A stretch of 64,000 bases of DNA from Haliclystus octoradiatus (Eukaryota > Cnidaria > Staurozoa > Stauromedusae > Haliclystidae). The notes below the pieces were generated by a model. It was not told where the DNA came from. It saw only the letters and a list, made by a program, of their open reading frames with translations, and searched no databases. The stretch covers positions 17,817,307 to 17,881,306 of the forward strand of contig OU744451.1 in NCBI GenBank assembly GCA_916610825.1, in the 5' to 3' direction. The position numbers and the translations under genes are program-made. Below, one piece after another: positions 56,816-64,000 of this stretch. Positions within the stretch are counted from its first letter, which is position 1; every line of letters starts with the position of its first letter.

Positions 56816-57167
56816 CTGCCATCGTATTTCGGTCTTCTCATTGTTTGTATAAACCAGAGGTATTGTATTTCTATAGTCATAATTGACTGAAACAACAATT
56901 TTAAGCCATTTGGAATGAGGTTTATCGTCTGTTATTGCAAATTTGAAGGAAACCATTTTCCCACTTTTGTTCGGGAAGTAAATCCTCATATCTCGCCATT
57001 TCCATGCCATCCTAACAACAACTCCGTTAAGAGGAATTGCAATGTCACTTGTACCGAATAGATTACCTCCTTCTGCTTTTAAACGAACAATATTTCGATT
57101 TGCTAGAAAGGTTGCCAGGGTCTTAATTTCGAAGCTGACTGTAAATCCTCCTCCTTCACAATATTGA
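56816..57167 (-). CDS. Gene B LamG-like exon, tandem relative of gene A exon 4
   Basis: The 352-base exon has the same phases as gene A exon 4 (one base in, phase 0 out). It starts at CGTAG followed by TCAATATTGTGAAGG and ends CAG followed by GTACGAAAA. It encodes QYCEGGGFTVSFEIKTLATF, WKWRDMRIYFPNK, SKWLKIVVSVNYDYRNTIPL and EIRWQ. Upstream exons (signal peptide and so on) are not found between here and the right edge; they may lie beyond 64 kb across an intron swollen by the DNA transposon, or be lost. Possibly a pseudogene, but the exons are intact. Confidence 0.8.
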
Positions 57168-58147
57168 CTACGAATGAAAGTACAATTTTAAATAAGAATC
57201 TGCAATGGTGTGATTACGGTCACATGGTTGTGCTATTTTTATATCAGCATAAAATCATTTCAAATATATTCGAAATCTACAAAGTAGAGATCACACAAAG
57301 GCAATCATTTTGATAACTATCACGGATTATTTGTTATTCATAAAGAAATAAATTACACTCCCAAGAATAACTTACTTACTAACTTCAGAACTTACAAGAA
57401 GAAATATTCATTTTTCATATCACTGCTTGTTTGGCTATTCCTGGTCGGATATTCTTGAAGCTTCTATTGAAAACCCCGAGAGGTGCTGTAAATATTGCCT
57501 TCAAGCTGCTAATATAGCTACGGGAATATCTGTCTCCTCTCCCTATTTTGTTTTGGAATTGGCAGCAAAAGTTAAGCGCTAACTTTGTGGAAAATCCCGT
57601 TATACTCTAATGATTTCAGGCTGATGGATTTCATCAGTTCGTTTATGGTCAGGATATTATATATTTTATATTTGATTCTGAATTATCGGATCACAATCCT
57701 TCTCCTTCGTTTCATATAATATATTTTACCGGGTAGAAGAGATAAAGCAACACTGGATTTATCTAAAGTGTGTGTACGCTTACTTTCCATATTATTAAAT
57801 ATTCTTTACAAAAGAAAAAACGGATATTTCAAATATGTGGAAAATTATACATTTAAATATATAAGCTTCGTCTATCACAACCCGGTTAAAGAATCAAAAG
57901 TTTACTGCTGTGTTCAATAAGAGAACATCGGTCATTAATCGTTTATCTAAGAATTCCGTAAAGATGGAGTTAATTTAATACTCGATCAGTAAAGTGGACA
58001 GTGTGTACTGTTGAATGGCACAATTATTATGTCATATCAAGTTAATGAATGCTTACAGTTAATATAGCAACATCATTCATTCAATAACAATTACATACAA
58101 TAAGCTGCTGTGTCAATTATTGATAAAGAATTCAAATGAGTTTTTAT
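57168..58147. other. AT-rich non-coding stretch beside gene B
   Basis: It lies upstream of the gene B exon and would be intron if gene B extends further. I looked for a counterpart of gene A exon 3 (Cys ladder, GKALHY) here and did not find one. Confidence 0.5.
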
Positions 58148-58151
58148 TTAA

Positions 58152-58191
58152 AGTGCCTATGAAATGAAAAAATGGGTATTGAGGTTTTCAC
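58152..58191 (+). repeat. Left terminal inverted repeat
   Basis: AGTGCCTATGAAATGAAAAA followed by ATGGGTATTGAGGTTTTCAC. Only position 38 differs from the right repeat. Confidence 0.95.
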
Positions 58192-58343
58192 ATGTTATTG
58201 TAGAGTTTTTTACGCTGATTCCGATGATATATATATTTTTTTAAACAAACACATTTTAATCTACCTTTTTAATGCCTAAAGTCGGCATTTTCGCTACATT
58301 TCGAGGGACACTTTTTACGCGGTCAGATTATGCAAATGAGGCG

Positions 58344-58359
58344 CGTGACGTCAAGAGTT
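58344..58359 (+). promoter_or_regulatory. CRE-like site before the THAP gene
   Basis: CGTGACGTCAAGAGTT contains the cAMP-response-element palindrome TGACGTCA. It lies 33 bases upstream of the THAP ATG and is repeated exactly, inverted, at 61591-61606. An octamer-like ATGCAAAT lies just upstream (58330-58337). Confidence 0.6.
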
Positions 58360-58391
58360 GTACACAAGCAGAGCAAGAGATCTAAGCAAGC

Positions 58392-58802
58392 ATGGCTGAC
58401 GGAGTTAATCCTATGGTTAACGTTACTTCTAGTCAAAGAGGGGGCAAATACTGCGTAGCAGGTGTTGCAAACCAGGTTAGTTGTACAAACAAAACAGATA
58501 TAAAAGGCGTTTCATTGCATACTTTCCCGAAGAATAAAGAAACAAACAGGTTATGGGCGGCTTTCGTGAAGGTTCATCGTAGTGATTTTGTCCCTTCTCC
58601 AACTTCTCAATTATGCTCCGTTAATTTTGAGCCTACTTCGTTTGTTCGGCGTCAAGATATATCATTGACCGATATGCCTGAATCGTTGGTTTGTTCTCCA
58701 CCTAAAAAGATACGTCTTCAGTTTGGAGCTGTTCCAACTATTCATACTGATTCTAGTTTTACAGTGGCAAGTAAGAATGTATCAAAACGTGAAAAAAGAC
58801 AG
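58392..58802 (+). CDS. THAP-domain exon of transposase gene
   Basis: The ATG at 58392 starts 137 codons up to a phase-0 donor (AGACAG followed by GTAGGA). Residues about 18-85 form a THAP zinc finger, with KYCVAGVANQVSCTNK giving the first Cys pair, SLHTFPKNKETNRLWAAFV with the conserved FPK and W, and SQLCSVNFEPTSFVR as C-x2-H region. In this copy the last pair reads C-x2-N, where the family has C-x2-H, so a zinc ligand seems lost. THAP fingers of transposases bind the element's own ends. A basic KREKR tail ends the exon. Confidence 0.85.
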
Positions 58803-58909
58803 GTAGGACTTGCACACAAATTATGAACAGGTTTTACTTGTTACTATACATATTACAACTTAAATCCAGGCAGATAAATAATTATAATATGCAACATAAA
58901 AATCTTCAG

Positions 58910-59220
58910 ATTATCAGAAATGCACTTTGTAGTTCTTCCTTGATTCCTGCTTCTACAAAGTCTGAAGACTGTCCTCCTGTGAAACCAGAGTTGCCTGAGT
59001 CACCATGTTCAACTCACATGGAAACCTCTATACCTGATAAAGAACCCTCGTGTACTAGTCCAATTCTTTCTGCATCGTCTTTGGTCCAACAGCATCTTAA
59101 GGTGTCATCAAACAATAATTGCCAACGTTGTCAACAGTTGTCAATAAAAAGAAGAAACTTTCTAATGCAAACTACAGATTAAAAAATTCCATCAGGCAGT
59201 TGAAAGTTAGATTCGAAATT
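58910..59220 (+). pseudogene. Second exon of THAP gene, frameshifted coil
   Basis: After the acceptor ATCTTCAG (phase 0) the frame reads IIRNALCSSSLIPASTK and a Ser/Pro-rich linker to NCQRCQQLSIK. A one-base loss in an A run near 59150 then brings a stop at 59181. In the neighbouring frame a Lys/Leu-rich coil (LSNANYRLKNSIRQLKVRFE) continues to a GTGAGT donor near 59220. Coils after the THAP finger often mediate dimerisation. Confidence 0.55.
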
Positions 59221-59347
59221 GTGAGTCATGTAAGTACATGCATTAGTAACATTAAAATTTAACTGCTAATTTAATCTGTAATTTATGTCTCTTCTGAAGT
59301 GTTTTGTACACATGTAGGGTTTTAAATATGAAATTACATACCTGTAG

Positions 59348-59711
59348 GCAACTTTGCATGACAATTGCATGCCTGCACACGTTCCCACAACCATTGAGGA
59401 TGCCGATACATACTACGAGGGCAGTGATGACGAACATTGTATTGATAGTGACGAGGATTTCAAAATAGATGAACATTAACAGACAAACATATTCATAGAT
59501 GATCATTAACAGACATATTCTAGCTAGCCTTCATTTTAATGAAAACTTGAAAAGAGAACCAAGGAAGACAAAAGCTGGTGAAACCTATTTTCATATAACT
59601 TATCCAAAGTTCAAACTTGGCGAAGATATTGTGAGAGAGGTTATGGTACCCCCTACTTATGGTAAGATGGAGTCTTTCCTAGTGCATTTCAAGTATTTAA
59701 AAAAAATCTGA
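59348..59711 (+). pseudogene. Transposase C-terminal part after internal deletion
   Basis: An acidic block, TIEDADTYYEGSDDEHCIDS, is followed by HILASLHFNENLKREPRKTK and FHITYPKFKLGEDIVREVMV with PPTYG. I recognise this as the C-terminal region of THAP transposase-like proteins that normally follows a several-hundred-residue DDE domain; that domain is missing here. A tandem duplication of 30 bases (59469-59498 and 59499-59528) disrupts the frame. The run CCTATTATGAAG is repeated four times at 59829-59876, a bit further on. Confidence 0.6.
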
Positions 59712-59923
59712 AAATCCGTCACTATAGGTCTGCTTGACACACTAGCAGTGTACCACTCATTAAACATACATTTCTATGTAGGTTATGCAGATAAGATAAA
59801 GAAACTGATATTTACAATGCCCATGTCTACCTATTATGAAGCCTATTATGAAGCCTATTATGAAGCCTATTATGAAGAAATATGAACAGCTAGTCCCGTT
59901 ACCATTGAATTCTAAATTTACAG

Positions 59924-59997
59924 AGAAGCGCGAGAGGAAGCAGCCATCAAGCATTGGACTGAAAAGAAGTCAACGACAGCAGAATTGTGTCCTACTG
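59924..59997 (+). CDS. Small exon of THAP gene 3' part
   Basis: The acceptor is AATTTACAG and the donor ACTG followed by GTAAGCC. The exon encodes EAREEAAIKHWTEKKSTTAE plus LCPT, a charged helix. It joins in phase with the exon at 60088. Confidence 0.55.
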
Positions 59998-60087
59998 GTA
60001 AGCCATGAAAAAAGCTAAGATTAGTTGCCTATAAATAGTGTTATGCTGAGTGTTCATTCAGATTATTTAGTCTTCCCCTATCCCCAG

Positions 60088-60236
60088 GCGATAAACAAGA
60101 CGAACTTTTGGCAGCAGAGAAGGAATCGCAATGTCAGCAAGTTGTAAACAGCACTTCTACTTCCACTCGAAAGGCACCGATGTGCAGATCATGCGGTAAA
60201 CCTAGGAAAGGTCATAAAATTGGGTCGTGTGTTTAG
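60088..60236 (+). CDS. Last exon of THAP gene with Cys knuckle
   Basis: After the acceptor ATCCCCAG the split codon (phase 1) gives GDKQDELLAAEKE, then APMCRSCGKPRKGHKIGSCV and TAG. The C-x2-C-x4-KGH-x4-C ending is a zinc-knuckle-like motif common at the C-terminus of transposase-related proteins. Confidence 0.6.
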
Positions 60237-60391
60237 GATGGTATTGTATGTATAGACCTACATTTGCTTTGTGATAGAAAGAGTGGTTTTCATTTTCTTG
60301 AATATTAATTTTTTATTTTTTATGCCGTATATTTTTTACAGGAGTGTGAGATATTTATACAAACAATATATTTACAGTCTCTTTGTTGCAG

Positions 60392-61504
60392 CTAGGTAGC
60401 CGTGCATCCCACCATTACCAAACTTCGTTCGTATACTGTGGTATATACATATGCCGGTAGCGGTCTTGAATTGTCCCATCCAAGCGACCCACACAACCAT
60501 CGGATAAGCCATCGGTAGGAAACAGCTCTAAGAAATCTGTGAAAGATCAGTCAATGAAATGTTTGAAAAATTATTTTTGATTTAGGAATTCTTTATGTCA
60601 ACAGCATTATATGAACAGTAAATAAACAAACATTACTACACTAACTTTATTATGGTAGCCTACATTTTATATTTGCGTGTATATAATTGAGATTTTATCA
60701 ATGAAAATATTTTGAAGTTTTATCAACTGCATTCAAATCAACTGACCATTATCTTCGTTTCTATTATCTGTGAATTATAATAGAACTTACTCATTTTCAG
60801 TTTGCTTTGTATTCCTTCTATAACCTCTCCCATTGCGATCCCTCAATAGTGGGGCCGCAGTCCTTAGAACTGTGGTATTTATCAGAGCAGTATAGTCCTT
60901 GTGTTGGGTAATACATAGCAGCTTTTCAGGGTTACCATCGAACATCAGCATTCCAATTGCAGGTAGGACTTCATGACAACATCGGTACTCCAGTGCTCCA
61001 ATCAACAACTCATTATGGCAACTACTACATTCGCACCTAAAAATTAAAATGTGATAAGATTGCTTCAGACCTAATCCAGATGAGTACAGGAAAGAAAATT
61101 TACTTTTACATGTAGCCTACGCAAAATATTGATGTAAATTGGGGCGAACAAGTAGGTCTACTTCTTCGAGTGGAGGAAGTTGTGAATATGATTTCATGAT
61201 TTCATTAGCGTTTGTCATTAATCATACTCAAAAACCCCATACAACTTAAACCCAACAGCAGCTTTTATTATATTGCAATGACTACTTACCAAGCACTGAC
61301 AGGATCTTTCCCTTCAAATCTTGCCTCTAGCGTTTGCTGAGGAATATTGTCAGCGTCTTCTTCCTGGTTGCATTCTTTGCCACTAAATTCAGTGCTCATA
61401 GCAAGTGGTTCACCTTGGTATGGCTGTGTGGCAGTTGAAAGTTCTTCATTTGATGAACTGATTTCCGATTCAGAGTTTGTTTCCGAAGAATCAATACCAG
61501 ACAT
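60392..61504 (-). CDS. Cys-rich P2X7-C-terminal-like protein encoded by the transposon
   Basis: Three exons on the minus strand, 61504-61290, 61036-60791 and 60536-60392, with consensus junctions (GTAAGT/TTTTTAG, GTAAGT/TTTCACAG) and fitting phases (2, 2), give 201 residues. The N-terminal 65 residues are Ser/Glu-rich. Then come WCECSSCHNELLIGALEYRC with CHEV, KLLCITQHKDYTALINTTVL with RTA, and FLRAVSYRWLIRWLCGSLG. This pattern (W-C-x-C-x2-C, E-x-x-CC-x-E, C-I-T-x-H, V-L-R-T-A, Y-R-x-x-x-R-W) is what I know from the zinc-coordinating C-terminal ballast domain of P2X7 receptors and many invertebrate P2X7-like proteins without a channel. The frame is intact. Function in the element is unknown; nucleotide or nucleic-acid binding is possible. 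Confidence 0.8.
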
Positions 61505-61590
61505 TGTTTTTTTGTTGGAATAAAGAAGAACAAAGTTCCTATGTTTTCTCTCTTGCCTTCGTGTCTGCTTGTTTGAAAAATCGTGTGTAA

Positions 61591-61606
61591 AACTCTTGAC
61601 GTCACG
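61591..61606 (-). promoter_or_regulatory. CRE-like site before the Cys-rich gene
   Basis: An exact inverted copy of the 16-base site at 58344-58359, with TGACGTCA, about 87 bases upstream of the ATG at 61504. Confidence 0.6.
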
Positions 61607-61740
61607 ACATCTAAATTAGTGCCCAGGCGCTTGTCCCCAAAATGCATCATGTTTGCGATGCGAAAAAGATACATTTTACTTAAAATTTTCATAAAAAAAT
61701 ATTGCCATGGTACTATGTCGAACATGCAGATTCATAATCT

Positions 61741-61780
61741 GTAAAAACCTCAATACCCATTTTTTCATTTCATAGGCACT
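61741..61780 (-). repeat. Right terminal inverted repeat
   Basis: The reverse complement of the left repeat except for one base; followed by TTAA. Confidence 0.95.
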
Positions 61781-61784
61781 TTAA

Positions 61785-61920
61785 TAATCACTATTATTTG
61801 ACTTATATATTGTATTATCTATCTTCATATATAAAATAACATTATATTTAAAATCTAATCCATATTTAAATTTTAAATTAAACCACATAAATAAATAATA
61901 TTCCTTATAAAAAATTCAAT
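61785..61920. other. Spacer right of the DNA transposon
   Basis: About 135 AT-rich bases without features. Confidence 0.4.
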
Positions 61921-64000
61921 TCAGGTACTAGCTAATGTGTTAAAAGTTCCCATTACACTAATGGCATTGCCTCTCTGTATTGCAATGCCAATTTTTTGGT
62001 GCAGGAAACTCTTTGACCGAGGTTGGTTTGTGTGCATTTTTACTTTTGAACCAACAATGTAAATAAATTTTCTGCTGTCTTCTCCAAAATTTCCTAGGGT
62101 TCTGCTGCAGTTGGTTGAAAATGTAGTTGTCACCCAGAGATGAGTATTTCTTCGTTTATCTTTCTTCGGCTAGTTGTTTTGTTGCACCAGCTGATGACGA
62201 TGAGGCGTTTAAATTTGATGCGTCAAATGAATCCACACAGGTGAAATCCAATACCAGATATTTTCCTCTAGAACGTGGGACTTGAGTCATGCCATCCGGT
62301 CTTCGTCTCTTGCCATGCCAGGTGGTTCAAGGACCACTGGGACATTTACGGACGACAATGCTCTGTGCAGGATGTTGTTGATATCTGCATGCCTTGTGAA
62401 TCTGCTAGCTGATTTTCTCTAGGCAAATCCGTGGTAACCATTAAGCAATTCTTTTTCCCAAACTTTTTGCTTCGTAGAGTGTAGTTCTGATAGGTTGGTA
62501 TCGCATGTCTTCTTGATGTGAGTACGTGTTTCTTCAAAACCTGGTATGGTACAACTTTCAAAAGCTGCATGGGTGAGGGAGGAAGCCAGTATTGAAGTTC
62601 CATTTACTGAAGTAGCAAAAGCGCATGGAGCAGTATATTGTGCTGAGCGAATATCAATACCACCAACGGATACCGATGATGTAGCTGGGCACCATGATTT
62701 ATCATCGAGATGGATATTTAGAATTTCTTCTAAAGCTTCTTTGCATATCGAGTCCCAATGTGTTAGTTCCTCTGAATTGTAGCATGGACTGCATCTTAGA
62801 ATGTGTAGAATTCTAGGTGTTGAAAAGCAATGCTGGAGTAAAAATTAGGCATGGTTTGCATACATAACCTTCAAGTGAGAAGACATTGTGATGAGGTCTG
62901 ATATCTTTGGTTTTAATAAATCTTCCTTTGCTTTAACTCCGATTGGTGCTCTTATTAGTTAAAGATCTGATGTTAATGTCTTTTTAAAGTAGTTCAATAC
63001 TCCCCATTTATCGATTGCAGCTTTTTTCAAATTTACTGATGACTTCACACTTGGATCGTTAAGGGACAGTCCGACATTGTAACCACAAGATTCGATTAAT
63101 TTAACATCTTCACAGACTATTGATGGTTCATCGGCTAAAGTTCCATCATCCAAATACCATAAAATTTAATCGACTTTTCAAGCGATTGGTTGTATAGAGT
63201 CAGGCTGAAACGTAAGGGACCCAATGGATTGCCTTGTTGAATTCCTTCAGATGATTGTAAAATATGGTCATTCCCGAATAGAAGATAAGAGGGTAAGGCG
63301 TATGCTTGATATGTATAGTTGTAAATCTCAGGGAAAACTTTTATTGTCTCTTCCAGCATTGAGTTCCTTCTAATTTGGTTGAATGCATTACTGAAGTCTA
63401 TCTTCACTAGTACGTCTTCGTCCGGTAAGTTATTAAAAGTGAGGGACGCGGTATGAACAGTTGCTTCTGCGCCTTGTGATGTACCAACGCCAAGCTGATT
63501 AGGGCGGAATTTTTCAATTACTTTTCCTTTGCTTTCTGAGCTTCTATGTTAGATGCAAGTCTTCTAAGACTGTTTCCAACTGCAATTGGATGTAGTCCTC
63601 CATCAGGTTTGTTAAGGGCTGAAAGTGAAGCTCCAAAGAAAAGTGGACATATGTTCATTGGCATTAGATCTTCATTCATGAAATTGATCAATGAAGTCAG
63701 CGATGAAAGGAGTTTTGCTCCGTGTTCTTTGGCTTGTGCGCTTAACATGTCTTTCAGATGATGTGGCTTGAGACAATCGGGCCAATTAGCGGAACCATTT
63801 TTGAAACGCCGAATTGCTTGCTTTACTTCTTCAGGATTATCTTTGAAGTGTTGAGATTGTTGATGTAATTCGTTTGGATGTACAGGATTCCTGTAGTCTT
63901 CAGGCAGGCATGGGTGTTTTTCTTCAAGTCTGAGACAGTTTTCTAAGGTCAATTGTTAATTATTATACTCTTTTACTAGCTTATTTCAAGCATATTATGA
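61921..64000 (-). pseudogene. Reverse transcriptase gene (YLDDGT type), decayed, cut by edge
   Basis: Read on the minus strand from the right edge: KQAIRRFKNGSANWPDCLKP, LFFGASLSALNKPDGGLHPI with AVGNSLRRLAS (63952-63518); VKIDFSNAFNQIRRNSMLEE, PSYLLFGNDHILQSSEGIQQ with GNPLGPL (63407-63135); YLDDGTLADEP (about 63150); and a C-terminal part with GIDIRSAQYTAPCAF (about 62640) and KIGIAIQRGNAISVMGT before the TGA at 61923. These are motifs of a reverse-transcriptase family with L-x-K-P-x-G-G-x-R-P-I-A-V-G and the YLDDGT catalytic box. It occurs in many invertebrates. I do not assign its clade. Several frame breaks show decay. Confidence 0.75.

Larger units (their letters stand above)
58148..61784. 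mobile_element. THAP-type DNA transposon (Kolobok-like), TTAA target
   Basis: Terminal inverted repeats of 40 bases (58152-58191 and 61741-61780) match at 39 positions and are flanked by TTAA (58148-58151 and 61781-61784). The interior encodes a THAP-domain protein on the plus strand and a Cys-rich protein on the minus strand, convergent. TTAA duplication plus a THAP domain is the known signature of the Kolobok superfamily. The element is 3629 bases and lacks a recognisable DDE catalytic core, so it is probably non-autonomous. Confidence 0.85.

Noticed and set aside
61396..61725. 109-codon minus frame overlapping the Cys-rich gene start
   Set aside because: It is a shadow frame; the frame starting at 61504 joins cleanly to two further exons with conserved cysteines.

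Overview
The window looks like nuclear DNA of an invertebrate animal. It is strongly AT-rich and its host genes have many short exons with GT-AG introns. The host proteins are secreted and modular (PAN/apple, EGF and laminin-G-like domains), and the repeat load is typical of animals: Ty3/gypsy and other LTR elements, APE-type LINEs, Penelope-like elements (PLEs), tRNA-derived SINEs and a THAP-type DNA transposon. The protein style would suit a tunicate, but that is only a weak guess. There is no bacterial gene organisation, no CRISPR array and no rRNA gene.

Layout. 1-2970: a decayed Ty3/gypsy element on the minus strand, running off the left edge, with a truncated LINE tail inside its gag. 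3.5-7.2 kb: a decayed LINE (ORF1 with a Cys/His finger, ORF2 with endonuclease and reverse transcriptase). 7.3-12.8 kb: pieces of a PLE split by a short LTR element (9-10.3 kb) and by a SINE (12.2 kb). 12.8-34 kb: mostly non-coding, with a SINE, a 41-bp tandem repeat beside GC-rich hairpins, an array of about 241-bp units (24.5-25.7 kb), several foldback structures and two inverted-repeat elements whose arms carry hammerhead-ribozyme motifs (28.0-28.45 and 29.66-31.81 kb). 34.0-40.8 kb: three nested insertions, a gypsy element inside the LTR of a short LTR element inside a SINE, each step dated by a clean target-site duplication.

40.9-57.2 kb: the host genes, both on the minus strand. Gene A can be followed through five exons (52531 to 40932) with matching splice phases. 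It encodes a 458-residue secreted protein: signal peptide, PAN/apple, EGF, a ladder of cysteines, then a laminin-G-like domain. A nearly intact 4.6-kb gypsy element (47059-51640, 5-bp duplication GAATA) sits in intron 2, a PLE endonuclease fragment in intron 3 and a gypsy fragment in intron 4. Gene B is a tandem relative; only its two 3' laminin-G exons are visible (57167-56816 and 53960-53802).

58.15-61.78 kb: a DNA transposon with 40-bp terminal inverted repeats and TTAA duplications, like the Kolobok superfamily. It has an internally deleted THAP gene on the plus strand and a three-exon 201-residue cysteine-rich gene on the minus strand that resembles the zinc-binding C-terminal domain of P2X7-type proteins. 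The same 16-bp site containing TGACGTCA lies in mirror image upstream of both genes. 61.9-64 kb: a decayed reverse-transcriptase gene on the minus strand that runs off the right edge.

Coordinates and splice junctions were read by eye. Family assignments rest on motif recognition, not on database searches.
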